A stretch of 55,998 nucleotides of DNA from Tieghemiomyces parasiticus (GCA_027575765.1 JANBPT010000211.1:1-55998), one strand, 5' to 3'; counted from the first letter of the stretch, positions 19,971 to 32,407 are shown. A program made the numbers and translations. The notes: generated by a model from the letters alone, not told the origin.

Positions 19971-22900
19971 TCAATCGATGAACTCGTACATACGCGCGGT
20001 TTCCAACATCAGGGAGCTAGGCGTCTGATGGGTATAGTTGGTGAATTGGTCGTAAATACGCCGGGCCGTGTATAATTCAAACTTGCTAAGGCAGGTCGTG
20101 AATGCCTCTTCCATGGTAGGTCCAGCCACAAAAATTTGGTTGGCCTCGAGGTAGTCTAGGCAACGATCAATGTGTTCCAACCGATGGTTTAGCAGGCAAC
20201 CCGCCAGAAGAATCTGCAACGTTTGATGATCTGGGTCCTGCTCGTAGGTGGTAAAGGCGTCAAAGACGGCCCAAGCGGCACAATAGTAGCGCTCGTGGGC
20301 GGTCGGAGCGGCGGGCGGCGCCAGAGGAAGTGGGGCGGATCCCAAGTCGGGGTGTTGGCCGACCTTTGGCAACGCGTCGTCAGGCTGGCAGGCCTCATGA
20401 GCGGCCAACATGTAATACCGTATCAGGGCGTTAAGGGTGGCGACCGTGGGCTGCAGGTGGAGCCCAGTAGTCATGTCTCCGAATAAAGTCAGCGCCTGGC
20501 CTAGGTGGCCATTGCGCAGGGCGGATCCGATGAGCAATGTGAACGTGACGGGGTCCGGTCGAACGGGACCGGTTTTCAGGTAGTCCAGCATCCGGAGGGC
20601 CCGCTGGTCCTCACCGCGGTCGAGAAAGACGCGGATCAGAACATTGTACGTGACGATATTGGGCGAGCGGCCCGAACTAATCGTGGACGTGGCACGATAG
20701 GGCAGGTGAGTCGTCGTCCTTGCCGCCGTGCCAGATTTTGCGGCGGCAGCAATCTCGGCACCTGATGCGGGTATGTCGGAGCGTACCGGGCCACCGGCAG
20801 CGGTTGTCATGGACGGCGGGTCTGGAACTGCGGTTGGTAACGAAGCGCAGAGGTCCGGGGAGTTTGACCTTGGACCTGCAATCGTCGGCTCGTGGCGGTG
20901 CGCCCCACGCAGCTCGTTAAAGACCTTCAGAGCCAAGCCTGGTTCATGGCCCGATTCTAGCTTTTGCAATAGGTCATTGAACACGGCTGTGGTAGGATAA
21001 AAGAGTTCGGTAGTGGTGGAGCCGGTGACTGCCGGTGCTTCCGGACGACCAATCGGATCCGCGCCATGGCTAATAGCCGACATTACCGCTGGTGGATCAT
21101 CGGTCACATCGGTGGGGACGACGCCGGGGTGACGCATAAACTGTGGTCGAATCCGATCCACCTGTAGGCCCCGGGCAATCGTCGGCAACGTGCGAAGGAC
21201 GTGCTCGGGGTCACCATGGCGGTTAAGGTAGATGAGGACCGTGGAGTAGTGCTGACGGGTCGGCTCCACAGCCGAGTCTCTCACGAGGCCGTGGTACACA
21301 TTGAGCATCTCGACAATATTACCGGTCCCACCGAACCCGCGCAAGAAGACCTGGTACGTCTCAGCGCTGGGTGGGGGAACCGGCCCCAAGTGGACGAGGC
21401 CAGCGTAGCCGGGTTGGTTACTCTGGTACGGGGCAGAATCGGGGGCGCGACCTTCTGCGATTGCTTCGGCGGCCTGTTCGAAATGTCGCCATAGCTGGAT
21501 GGTATCCGCTTGAAACCCGCGGCGAAATAAATCGGCTAGGAAAATATTCCAAGTGTCGACGCCAGGGTCGATGCCCATGTCGACCATCCGCTTCAGGTAC
21601 TCGAAGGCGAGAGCCGGCCTACGGGTCGCGAGCCAGCCCTGAATTAGGGCGTTGCTGGCGGCACGCGTGAAGGGAAATGCGAGGTAAGGGTACTGGGTGA
21701 TAAATTTGAGGTAGGCTGGCTGCAGTCGTAGACGGGCGTTCGGCTTGACGCCATCTGGATCGTAAAAGGAGCGAAATAGTAGGCCGTAAGCGTTGTTGGC
21801 GGTGCCGACCCGGTTCGCCTTGACCAACGTGGCGATCCCGAGCGTCAACACCGGGGGCGGGATTTCGAACGGCGCCCGGCTGAAGACAGAGCGGAGGAGG
21901 GCGGTAAAGCGGCTCAGTGGGGGGTCCGTGAGCAATCGCGTAATAAAAGTGTCCGGTAGGGTGGCCGGGTGGAGGTTAACAAACAGGTCGCTGAATAACG
22001 CGGTCTCCTCGGCGGAGGTGAGCGGTGGCTGGGTGGCGGCGCTAGTGAGCCGAGGGGCAGCTTGCTTCCGGTGGGAAGGGACCTGCACGGGACTCGGGGT
22101 AGGCAATCGTGCCGCGGACGAGGGGTCTGCGGATTTCGAATCTAGTCGGTTAGGTTTTGTGATTTGGTCGAAGAGGTAGTAACAGCGGCGCAGTAGGAAA
22201 TCAGGCAGGACGATGGGCTGTAGCCGCGGGCCGTCAGGAGGGTGAACATTGTCGGGCCGCACCTTGGCAGGCGTGACTCTGGCTGTAGAGGAGTCTGGTT
22301 CTGGGCTTAATGGCAGCGGGGTATCGAAGAGGGCGGCTTGGACGTCGTCGGCTGATTCGGATTCGGACGCTTGGTTATAAAATTCGGTTACTTGACCGAG
22401 GGTATCGATTGGGTCCACAATAGCCCCGGCCGCGGTAGTAAACCTCCGGTAGAGCTGGGCCTGTTGAGAGGTCTCATAGACGATGCGATTCAGGCACGAC
22501 GATGTTGGCAGACCTTGGCCCCGGCCGGCGATGTCGTAGAGGAGATTGAAAGTAAGAGGCAGATCGTGCTGCCGGAGGGCGTTGCCCAGTATTAAATTGG
22601 CGGTGTCCGGCGTAAAGACCAAGTCGGCAGACAGGTCCACGCCCTGGCGACCAACGTCGGTCTTCAGTTGTTTGGCGTACCGGTAGGCCCGTAGGGCCGA
22701 AAACTGGGCGGCCAACTGGTCCGATACGAGCAGGTCCTGCTGCCACTGCTGGTGGTGCTCAAACTGGCCCCGAAAGTAAATACGCGGCCGTTGCAGTCCC
22801 AACCGAGTTAGCTCGGCGGCCCGACGCCCAGGATCCCGTTTGGACAATTCGGGTCGACTGCTCTGCACCCAGGGGTTGACGCGCAGGCCTTCCACCGTCT

Positions 22901-23117
22901 GAGTGGTCTCCGTAACCTCTGGGGACAACAGCCATTGCGTACGGCCGTAGGCAATGATCTGTGCGATACGGTCCGGCCACGGCCGGTCTGGTTGGTCAGG
23001 TGCAGTCAGCAGTCGGAGAATGTGCACAAATTCATCAACTGTAGGTCCCCTCGTCAGGCAACGGTGGTGGCCAAGATTATACACCACCGTCCACGGATTC
23101 CGTTGGCTGGCGGTCAT
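19971..23117 (-). CDS. Pentatricopeptide-repeat (PPR) protein, probably organellar RNA-binding
   Basis: A long alpha-helical protein of about 1,048 residues with PPR-type repeats. The clearest are near residues 520 (TWNIFLADLFRRGFQ), 590 (TYQVFLRGFGGTGNI), 713 (VFNDLLQKLESGHEPGLALK), 823 (VTYNVLIRVFLDRGE), 860 (VTFTLLIGSALRNGH) and 896 (ATLNALIRYYMLAA). PPR proteins bind single-stranded RNA, mostly in mitochondria, in processing or translation. Low-complexity segments separate the repeat blocks (about 330-380 and 750-800). The frame is open upstream of the ATG at 23117 back to an in-frame TAA. It holds no other ATG, and no AG acceptor in that interval could join an upstream exon, so I take 23117 as the start. 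The exact RNA target cannot be told. Confidence 0.8.
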   Translation of the reverse strand: MTASQRNPWTVVYNLGHHRCLTRGPTVDEFVHILRLLTAPDQPDRPWPDRIAQIIAYGRTQWLLSPEVTETTQTVEGLRVNPWVQSSRPELSKRDPGRRAAELTRLGLQRPRIYFRGQFEHHQQWQQDLLVSDQLAAQFSALRAYRYAKQLKTDVGRQGVDLSADLVFTPDTANLILGNALRQHDLPLTFNLLYDIAGRGQGLPTSSCLNRIVYETSQQAQLYRRFTTAAGAIVDPIDTLGQVTEFYNQASESESADDVQAALFDTPLPLSPEPDSSTARVTPAKVRPDNVHPPDGPRLQPIVLPDFLLRRCYYLFDQITKPNRLDSKSADPSSAARLPTPSPVQVPSHRKQAAPRLTSAATQPPLTSAEETALFSDLFVNLHPATLPDTFITRLLTDPPLSRFTALLRSVFSRAPFEIPPPVLTLGIATLVKANRVGTANNAYGLLFRSFYDPDGVKPNARLRLQPAYLKFITQYPYLAFPFTRAASNALIQGWLATRRPALAFEYLKRMVDMGIDPGVDTWNIFLADLFRRGFQADTIQLWRHFEQAAEAIAEGRAPDSAPYQSNQPGYAGLVHLGPVPPPSAETYQVFLRGFGGTGNIVEMLNVYHGLVRDSAVEPTRQHYSTVLIYLNRHGDPEHVLRTLPTIARGLQVDRIRPQFMRHPGVVPTDVTDDPPAVMSAISHGADPIGRPEAPAVTGSTTTELFYPTTAVFNDLLQKLESGHEPGLALKVFNELRGAHRHEPTIAGPRSNSPDLCASLPTAVPDPPSMTTAAGGPVRSDIPASGAEIAAAAKSGTAARTTTHLPYRATSTISSGRSPNIVTYNVLIRVFLDRGEDQRALRMLDYLKTGPVRPDPVTFTLLIGSALRNGHLGQALTLFGDMTTGLHLQPTVATLNALIRYYMLAAHEACQPDDALPKVGQHPDLGSAPLPLAPPAAPTAHERYYCAAWAVFDAFTTYEQDPDHQTLQILLAGCLLNHRLEHIDRCLDYLEANQIFVAGPTMEEAFTTCLSKFELYTARRIYDQFTNYTHQTPSSLMLETARMYEFID

Positions 23118-24208
23118 AGCGTGGAAGGTGGCGGGGTAGATCGGGGATCCGAGCAGATCCCGATTGTAGGGCCAATCGGGTGGTGGGATCAAGCAATTTA
23201 ATGGAGATTACAACTAGAAATGCGAGTGGAGTTGGGGACGCACAGGCGGAGGTATTCATATATACCGTGCGCAAGTGATCATTAGTAAGAGAGGGGTGAC
23301 ATCCGTGGCCCTTGGCGAAGCTGAAAACCTAATGGGTAGGATATAGTACCATCAAATACGTGCGTTGCTTGTAGCACACCAACCTGGTGCCGGCAGCAGG
23401 CTCAACGGTTCACCAACGGGGCTCGTGGACTGCGGAGCACGAGGCTCGGCTCATATGCGTCACACTGCAACATATATTATTACTGGAGCATCAGCTGGCA
23501 AGCGAGTAAAGAAACGACCCAATTGCTAACTAGAATGATTTCGAAGGCCCCTACGACTGTAACGGAGGAGGCCGCCGGGAAGCCTCCCTGCCCAAAGTCA
23601 CAGCTGGCCGTCACACACGGCCTTTTATGGAACCGTCAGCCTTACATCGTAAGCTGGCCGCGCACCCCGGCACTCTGCCATTTGCGGATGTACCGTAGGT
23701 GACGGTGACGTGGGCTGTGAAATCAACTAGTAGTACTCCCTAGCCGACAAGTTCGCGGAAGAGGCAGCAAATTTAACATTAATACTTTTAATGGCGGGTT
23801 ATAATGGGGGGATGCTGGCAGCATGGCCAAGGCCTAGGAAATTACGTATAAAGATGTTTACTCTGGCAAGAGAGAATCTGGGCATTGGAGGCAAGGTCCT
23901 TACGGATCATGCTGCGGTACAAAACATGTGGATGTTGTGGAGGTTTCATTCTGTGGTGGTACAGATGGACTTTAAGCGTGGTTCAACGTTGACTGGAGGG
24001 AGAGCTAGAATTCGCGAAACCGTGATCCCAAAATGCACTTTAAGGCCGACATTAGAACATTGAACAAGGGACATAAGAGTAGTGTTGCAGATCCGGATAA
24101 AGATGGTATGGGCACATTCATATACTACTCCGCTCACTCACGAAAGCAGGAGAGCAGTCCATAGGTTGAATGGGGATGCCACTCAACCGAGACGGGGCGA
24201 CATGAAAA
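23118..24208. other. Intergenic region upstream of the PPR gene
   Basis: Holds the 5' side of the PPR gene and the 3' side of the arrestin gene. No coding region, repeat or RNA gene is supported. Confidence 0.5.
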
Positions 24209-26395
24209 CTACGGGTTCGATCCGATCGACGAGAGGGAAGGAGAAGTGTGTGGAGCCGCGCTGCCCCGAACGGTGTCGTAGAGTAGGGCAGCCGGCGGAT
24301 TCCGCGGGGTTGGGGCCTCAACGCGGCCCTCACGGGGGTGAGCGACCAAGGCTGGTGCCGATGGAGCCGGGCCAGATGGACCAATGGGTAGCACCGTAAT
24401 CGAGTGGTGTACTATGGGCGATGAGGAGACCAGTGACGACACACTGCTGTTGCAGCCGGAGTCGCTGGCGTGACTGCCCCGATAGAGACCCACCAGGCTG
24501 CTTCGGCTGCTACTCCCACCCTTGCGCTTACTGAGCGCGGCCAAGGTACCGGGGATGTCATCGGAATCGTCCTGGTCCTCATAACTAGGGTGACGACGGT
24601 GGTGGTGATGAAGGTGGCTCGCACTGGCGGTTTTGGATCCTGAAACTGTTCCAACGAAGGCCTCGCGGATACCCATAAAATTAATATGCCGCTTACTAGT
24701 GCCCCGGGCCATGCTCTGCGCGAGCCCGTCCTCGGTCAGAGCCTCCGTGGCGGCGGTGAGGGTGTTCGCAGTGACAATCGCGGCAGTAGGCGTGTTCGTC
24801 ATGATCACCGAGCCGCTAGTTGGAGATAGCATCTCTTCAGCGTCGTCGAATGAGGGCCGCATGGCTGGTGACACCAGACCCACCGAGCTGTTGGCTGTGG
24901 AAGAGGGTGGCGGAGTTGAAGCGGTGGTAGACGACGGAGGCGGTGGTGGTGGGGTGGCCTGTCGAGATGGCGGGGTGTGTATCGCGTAGGATGATTTGTG
25001 ACTGGGCTTGCCAAGGTTGACCGACAACATCAGCTGTTCCAACTGCGGCACGGGCATGTCATTCGGAACGGAAATGTCCTTCACCGAGGGCGGGTGCACA
25101 AATGGTAGGGCCGAGCGGAGGGAATACATGACCGGGGAAGAGCTCTCGGCCTCGAGGCCGAGGGTGTGAGGATTGAACGGGGTAAAATTAAGCATCTCGG
25201 ATTGTAGCGAAGGAGCGTAGGTGGCTGACTCGCGGGAGGGTGATAGAGACACGGCATCACCCGGCCGCGTGGCGGAAACCCTTGATACGGAGGCCTTCTC
25301 GGGCCGCACGATATTAATGGGAATCTCGGTCAGGAGTTCACGACTCCCGGTAATAAGGAACCCCGTAGACACCTTGAGGGCCAGGCAGAGGGTGTATTGG
25401 AAGGTTAAGTAGATGGTGTTATTGGGCTGGAAGAAGTCGGGCAGCTCGAAACTCACGATAGCCTGGTAAGGGTCCCGGCCGACGTCGCTCGGGGTGCGGT
25501 TGAGTAGGAGAATGTCGTGGTGGATCACCCGCTGGTTGTGCCACAACGGCTTCTCGGTCTGGTCAAACTCATTGCGCAGATGACACGTGACGTATTCCTT
25601 GAGCATGATGCGCGCAGATTTGATGGGGCGTTGGGTGACAGGCTTGATGATCAGGCTGAGCGCAAAGGGCTCGCCGGGCCCGAAACTGTTCTTCATGAAG
25701 TTGGCATGAAGATGGTAGAGCACCTTGTCCCCGTCAAGTACGTTGGTGGTGAAGTTCTTGAGGGAGTCAGGGAGGTGCGGCACGACCAGGGAGAGAGGCT
25801 CAAAGTGAATGGCCGCCGGTAGAGAATACTTGACGGGGATCTCATCGCGCGGGCATTCCAGCCGGGCGGTAAGAGTGTAGACGATTTCAAACTCTGGCGT
25901 CCGGATCGAAGTGGGGTAGTTCATGAAGGGCATATTTAGAGCGAAATGGTACATATGCAGACCGGGCTCTAGAAACACGCTGCTCGCTTCATCGTCCGGG
26001 TTGCCCAGAAGGATAGAATCACGCTGGAAGTAGGTCTGTTCGAGCCACTGGTTAGACGCCAGCTGCACCGCTGTCGATGACTGGAAACTCGGTGCGGTGG
26101 GATTGCCGTTGATTCGCTCGACGCCTTTGAAGGTGAGGACCAGAGACCGGGCGGAAATTGCGCGGTGGTTTTTCAGTAAGACCACACCTGGTTGAGTGAC
26201 GCATGGTAAGGACGTTAGGTTAGCGGGCTTTAGTTCATTGGCAAAAGTGGACTACATATCTGCCATCAAGGGTGCGACATTGGTCTGCCTCCCCTTCCAT
26301 ACCTTTGGAAACTCCGTGGGTTACTCACCTCCCAGGAGCGAGTCGGGGCGACACCGTGGCATCCCATTATAGGACGGAAAGCGTATTTCGAACAT
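24209..26395 (-). CDS. Alpha-arrestin (arrestin-domain trafficking adaptor), two exons
   Basis: Exons 26395-26329 and 26187-24209 join in phase 1 (donor G|GTGAGT, acceptor CAACCAG) to give about 681 residues. Exon 1 supplies MFEIRFPSYNGMPRCRPDSL. Exon 2 continues with the arrestin N-domain (SLVLTFKGVERI near 37-48, then HFALNMPF) and C-domain (KNSFGPGEPFALSLIIKPV, then KEYVTCHLRN). The last 300 residues are low complexity, with Pro/Ser/Thr runs, a His-rich stretch and one HPSYED that loosely resembles a PY-type ubiquitin-ligase site. Fungal alpha-arrestins recruit Rsp5-type ligases to membrane cargo or act in pH signalling. Which branch this belongs to cannot be decided here. Confidence 0.88.
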
Positions 26396-29006
26396 GACAA
26401 ACAGCGGCCGAGCAGAACCGTGGCCCCTACGATGAGTGGTGGAGAGATATAAAGGGGTAGCTGTCAAATATCTGACCGGTCCGGGGTACGGGCTCGTGGG
26501 ATAGGTGGACGTTTGGGACTGTCAGCGGGACGACTAGGGGCTAGCTGCGCTCAAGAAGGAACCGGCGAGTGGTGACGGAAGTGGGCCTAGGTAATAGTCG
26601 CCACGGAAGCGTTTCGGCGAGGCTCGAAGGGTTGGGGGGGGCTGGTGGGCAGACGTGTAACAGAGTGAGGTGATGATGGCGAGAGGAAAAGATTAAAAAA
26701 AAAGTTCCAGGTGATTGGGTATATACAGGCAGAGCGTTGCGAGAGTGGAGCGGCGGCGGTACCGTGGGCTATATATCCCACCGATGCCACTACGGGTGGG
26801 ACTGTACTGTCAACGGGCGATTTTCATTGGCGACGACCGAATGCCTCAGTGACACCGAGTGTTCACACACGGAAAGGCCCGGGAGAAGATCAAGGGAATA
26901 GGCGACAAGGCCAGCGAAGGGCGAGGCGTCCCACTCGACAGCTAAGCGGTACACGTCTGGGCATGTTGTTGAGCGGCAGGACCGAGGAGACCCATAGGAG
27001 GGGCCCAACGAGTGGACCAGTTGGAAGGGCTGGTGGCGCATTAGCCCCCTGCTTTACCCTCCAGCCCACTCTCTCTCTACTGGGAGCGTCCCATTTTCTT
27101 TTCTTCGCCTGGCCAACAGCCCGAATCGGCCCACCGAGCAGCGGCATTCTATAGCTTGCAGGCAGTGCCCCTAAAAGGTTGATACGCTGCACCTCGGAAA
27201 GGGTGGGAGGGGAAGGGGGATTACCAGGAGAGAGATGGAGGTGGTGAGGATCGAGTGACGAGCTCTCACTCGTGCCGGCCAGCGATTAGGCACCCTCGCT
27301 CTTAGTGAGGGAGGAAACGGTGCCTTCGAGTGGGTGGGGAGTGCTGCCAAATCCAGGGGATAGAGACCAAGAGGGCCAATTCGCAAAGCCGTTCTCTCCT
27401 TCCGCTTGTGCTGACGTTCGCGGTATCATTGGTGCCGGGCAGTCGGCCACAGTCATCCATGCAGCAAGTAGTGGGTCAAATAGACCAGCCGAATGAGTCC
27501 AATGAAAAGGTTTGCCCCTCTGGAAACAGGTCTACTTTGTAGGCGCTGACGGTAGCCGCAAATGTAGCGCCGGCCTGTACATCGCCACCAGAGTTGGTTG
27601 GTGGCGTCCGCACAAGATTATGGGAGTGCGTAAGTACTTTCCGGATGAGACATAGCCAGCGTTCCTAACAATGTCCGACGGGCGGGTTGCTACTGTAAAT
27701 GTAAGCACTGCAATCGTCTTCCGCGTACACCGTGCAGGTTTGTTGCGCTACTCGCTGCAATTAGGCGAGCGTTTGTTACACCTGTACTGAGTGGCTGGGA
27801 CGCTTGGACAGCATTAAACGATGAACGAAACTCTTGGCTTCGCTCGTAGGGGCGGTTTCCGTGGGGTTTCGGCGGGTGGGAACGAAGGAGTATACCTTTG
27901 GTGCCAGGCTTAGCTATCGTTTCCGAGCAGGCGGGCGGGCGGTCCCTCAACTGGCCTTACCAAATATGTAGCCCTAACCATCAGGGGTACTTTAGGCCGT
28001 TATGAAGGTGGCTGACAGTCCCCTTGGAGCTACGGCTATACTTCTAAGCAACCGAACCGTTACTGTACTGGTCCAGGAGCTGATGCCTCCCACGCCACCG
28101 CAGGCGCTTAAAAATATAGGCGCCATTTTACTTCACCCCCCATCTGATCCCAACAATAGGGGACGGGCAGGGGGCTCAACGATAACCTAAATTAACCGAA
28201 CAAGCGAATCTAGCCACGAAGGAGCTGTATTTTTATTGTGGGTCAGATCCGAAGTGGAGCATACCAATAACCCTTTCGTGAGCGAGGTGAGGCGTTATTA
28301 CCCCGTTTGAACTGACGGGTTCTCGGGTACTTTGACATTATTCGTATGCCGTTTGATGAATCAGCGCCTTCATACTTTATAATGTAGACAGCCTGGGGGG
28401 GGTGTGGACCTATAAAAATAATTACACTACGATGTGGAAAAGCGGTAGTAAGCCAGTAGTCGGGGGCGTACGAGCCTGGTTGTATTAGTCCATAGCCAAT
28501 ACCGGTCAGCTGGAAACTAGGCCATGTCTTTCAGCTTGCCGCCAGGCCGATCATGAGGTCTTCTTGGCAGTTGCACTACGGCTTGTATTGCCGAAGGCTT
28601 CTAGACAGTGGAGCGAGCCGAAATCATTGTATTTCGCTTACCGCACATATGCACGGCAACTTGTCACCTCAAGCCCCCCTGGACACCAGTCTGCTATTGG
28701 GAAATGATATAGCCAGATGTCGTTCGAGGGGGGATGCCGAGAACCGGTATATACCGGACCCTGGGCCGACTCACTATATCGGTCGCCTCACCGCGCTACG
28801 TCTAGCTTCGCTTACTCCTTCGCGGGGGTTGCAACGACAGAAAGGAGTAGCTGACGTGTTCCAATCGATGAGATAGATGTATGGTTACAGAGGTTTGGCC
28901 GGCCAATTCTTCTGAACGAAAACCTGTAGTACCTCAGAGTAAATGGATGTCACACCAAGTGTAATAGGCCGGGTCTGACTGCTGCCTACGCGGCACCTCT
29001 GGGTAT
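26396..29006. other. Long intergenic region
   Basis: About 2.6 kb between the arrestin promoter and the 3' end of the lipase pseudogene. A TATATCT-type sequence at about 26445-26455 lies some 50 bases upstream of the arrestin ATG. The rest has scattered short frames without family features. No gene or repeat is supported. Confidence 0.5.
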
Positions 29007-29970
29007 CTAGGGTGGCGTGTTCCAGGCGAAGCCGTGGTCCTTCCCCTTCCAGTTCCAGGGATATTACGCCCATTGAGCTAAACGGGGTAGACTCGCTGTG
29101 CGCCTGGGGACAGGTACTGGTCACCTCTTTGACTTCCCTCGAACTTGATCCATGGTTTCCCCACCGGTGGCCAAAGAAATGCAGGGAACGTGGGGTACCA
29201 GTCCGTCCCAGATGACGCGGTCAGTGGTAATGCGGTGCGAGTTGTAGTGGGAGACATTCGGCTTGTTCCGCCCGTACAGCTTGTCAAAAAAAGGTCACCT
29301 TGGTAAATCCAACAAAAGCCGGGTCGCGCATGGCAACGTCGATGGCGGTGATGGAGGTCATACTTGTTGGTGCAGTGCCAAGATAAAGGCAAAGCGGACC
29401 AGTAATTCGGGGCGGGACGGGGAATATCTGTAATAATTAGTACGCATACTTAACAGGTAAGTTACCTGCCTTTCGTAGGGTCTAATTTATCGCATCTTCC
29501 CTGGTTGGCCACGCCTGCCATTGGCCCTTAGCTAAAGAGGCTTATCCACGGCTAGGCACTCGCCACCACCTAGGGAGTGACCCGTGATAAAAATCGGTCG
29601 ACCAAATGGTTATCGAGTTCTTGGAAAGTGAGTTTGAACAGGTCGTGTACTACATCACAGTCGGGCAGAATACGCCCCTGGTGGGTCTTGCTACTCTCCA
29701 CCTCTTTGGGTCACTATTTGAGGTCAATGATAAGCTGTTCTGTATCCTCTGAGCCCCAGAGCGCCCCGGCGACTTGTTTTGGATTGTTATTAACGGTCAC
29801 GTGACCCACCGTCCGCTTGCGCTTGGACTCGAAATCGTAAATAGAGGTTGGCGTAGAGGAGGAACCTGTCAAGCTGGGGAGAGTTATGTGTAGTCGACGA
29901 CAGCGGGTTAACATGACCAATACAATGATCAGCGCAAGGCAGTCGGTACCGTACAATGCCTGCAACAGAT
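29007..29970 (-). pseudogene. Class 3 lipase pseudogene, frameshifted
   Basis: Decayed copy of the lipases to its right. Matching pieces occur in three frames. FESKRKRTVGHVTVNNNPKQV and the altered oxyanion region ALWGSED (for AFRGTD) are in one frame (about 29714-29965). The nucleophile motif ITGHSLGGGE is in a second frame near 29559-29588. RDPAFVGFTKVTF is in a third near 29290-29330, next to an A7 run. Finally HYNSHRITTDRV, LVPHVP and the C-terminal KDHGFAWNTPP plus stop return to the second frame (29007-29250). The order is collinear with the intact genes, so this is one copy with at least three frame breaks, not chance similarity. No start exon is recognisable. Confidence 0.85.
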
Positions 29971-31060
29971 ATCAGGTGACTTTTTAAAAAAACTGACACA
30001 AGGGCTAGGCTTTCACAGTTAGCTTGCAAGGTGTGCAGTTTGGGTAGTTTGATGATAGATTTGGGTGCCGGGCACATGGTGAACCATTCAGCTGCCACTT
30101 AACAAGAGGCGCAAGTCCCGCAGACCTACATCACCTAGGCAGTGGTCTTTGGAATGTGGCGTACGTAAGGGGCATATAGGCATGAATAAACGTCTAAAGG
30201 TTCAATCATACAGTCTCTCAAGTCGCTGCTGAGATAAAAATCGCTCCGTCGGAGGGGTTAATTAGCGGCGTACACTTTCCTGGTTAATTTCTAGCAACGG
30301 ACAGTATTTGATTTACCAACAGTTAGAATGTAGTATTCTATTATTGAATATAAGTGCATCTCATGTCAACGTACCTGGTGGAATCGAAAACTCTGCCTAT
30401 AATAGCATGGGAAACAAAGCTATATGGTAACGTTGACGGCAATTGGGTAAATCCAAAGTAACGGACCAGAGGCATGGTATCGAACCCCAATTGTCAATTG
30501 ACCATAAGAGAGCCTATGGCGAAGGGCCCACCATTGTTAATCGAAAGGCCCGACTCTCAATAGGGGAGCCATTATCGCTGCCATCAACGGTGCCCTTTTC
30601 CCTTTGCTCACGTATTGACGCCTCGATGTTGATCGTTATCACCTGCATAGCAGACAGGGTGGGGGTAAAACCGGCCGCTGGCATTTGATAGTTCTACTTC
30701 ACGTTTAAAACATAATCTGACTCCTACCAAGTCCCACATCACCTCCTTGATTGTTGAAAGGATTCTACCAGGCCATTCCACCGGTTTAAAGAGCAATGAG
30801 AAAGCGCCTCTGGCTGACAGCATCCCCGAGACCTATCCCGCAAGCTGCAGTTAGATCTGCGCTAACTGACTAGTCATGCACAGCCGACCCTGCTGCGTTA
30901 GCTTCGAATGATCCCATTTCAGTTATCGGTGGTTAAGGTTTATTGGGTGGGGGGGAATATTCGCACTGAGCGTTGAAGCTGCTATCACCCCCTCCACACG
31001 TATAATGGCGTGGGCGTGGTGGGCGGGGGGTAGCTATAAGATGGGGTTAGATGGAACAGA
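29971..31060. other. Spacer between lipase pseudogene and lipase A
   Basis: About 1.1 kb. It may include the unrecognisable 5' end and promoter remains of the pseudogene. No open gene, RNA or repeat is supported. Confidence 0.4.
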
Positions 31061-32407
31061 TTAAAGCGGGATATTCCAGGCCCAACTGTGGTCAATTCGC
31101 TCATATTCCGACAACTTGACACTCCGCGAGCAGTCTGGGTTGGCTTCATTATCCACTTCGGGACAGGCGATGGTTTGATTATCCTTATTATCGGGCTTAA
31201 TCCAGAATTCCTCGTTCGTGTGACGGTAACCTAGGATGCGCGGCGGAAGGTGCGGGACAGGGTCACGCTTATTGACCACACGCTTCGTTGCGAGGTTGAA
31301 TGAGTTGTAGTAGGCCACGTACTCCTTGTTACCGACCCGGGGTTGGCCGAACGTCGTCACTGTCATCATATTGGCGAGAGTCTTGTTGCGCATGACGAAA
31401 TCAACGCTGGCCAGGGAGGCCAAGGCTGGTCGGTATAATAGGAAGGGGTAGTGGGGCAGGGTCCAGTGTGTTAGATTAGGATGGGGCATGCTTGATTGCT
31501 GATTGAAAACTATCTCGATCTACCCAACATGGTTGGACATGCAAAAACCGCGTCTCTTCGCCGTATCTTGTACTCACCGGCACCCAGGGAATGGCCAACG
31601 ATGGTCAGGTTGTAGCCCGAATGCTTGGCCAGTTGCTCGGTGGAAAGCTTGTATAGGTTGTCCGCCACAGTTTGATACGCGTCGAGGAATCCGTGGTGTA
31701 CTCGGCTGTCCTTGACAGCGTCAGGCCATCGTTTCAGACGGAATTGTAGGTCGGTAATGTACTGTGCGGCGTTGTCCGTGCCTCGGAAGGCCAGCGTGAC
31801 CTGCTTGAGGTCGTTGTTCACCGCGACGTAGCCCACGGCACGCTCCTTCTTGGATTCAAAGAAATCCACAAGCTGCGTGTTGGCAAACAAGGAACAAGAC
31901 TCGCAGTCCCATGACGTGAGCGTTTTGTAAGAAATTCCTGCCAAGCTATAGAGTCGCGCAGTAAGAAATAGCGAACACGGCAACAGAAAGTGTCAGTTGT
32001 AGCTCCAGACCCTTGAGAAGCACCAGTATATTGGCACTGGGAAACGGGACTAATGGTCCGTTCAATCCGTTCACCGGCCTAGCAAGTGGGGAGACAGTGG
32101 TGGCTTACACGGCATAAACTTTTAGAACGTTGACCTCAGTCTCAGGAACGACGCTCGTGGTAAACTCTTTGGCAATGCCCACTGGTGAAATGACCAACAG
32201 GGCGTAGGCCCAGATGACAGGGGTCTAGCGGGCATCAGGCCGATGTCACATCGAGTAAACGGTAAAAGTATGGGTGGGCAGATTAGTGCCCGCCTGGTAA
32301 AACAGATCGCCGGTAAGGTGGTCAGTCAAGGCACCATACGTCTCTAGTAGTCATTAATACGGTACATTGATACTGTCTCGACACTAGATACCTACCCAAG
32401 GACGCAT
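31061..32407 (-). CDS. Secreted class 3 lipase, copy A
   Basis: Four exons: 32407-32396, 32224-32109, 31945-31578 and 31425-31061, phases 0, 2 and 1, giving 286 residues. Exon 1 is a 12-base micro-exon (M-R-P-W). With exon 2 it forms a signal peptide (TPVIWAYALLVISPVGIA). The alpha/beta-hydrolase core has FRGTDNAAQYITDLQ, nucleophile GHSLGAA (Ser162), FGQPRVGNKEYV, Asp220 (KRDPVPHLPP) and His278 (DHSWAWNIPL end). The paired WDCESC and NPDC cysteines suggest disulphides. It belongs to the Lipase_3 (fungal triacylglycerol lipase / feruloyl esterase) family; the substrate is not predictable. All splice sites are supported by identical intron positions in copy C. Confidence 0.92.

Noticed and set aside
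30470..30495. B-box-like GGTTCGATACC on the minus strand
   Set aside because: The T-arm pairs only two bases and no A box or acceptor stem fits.
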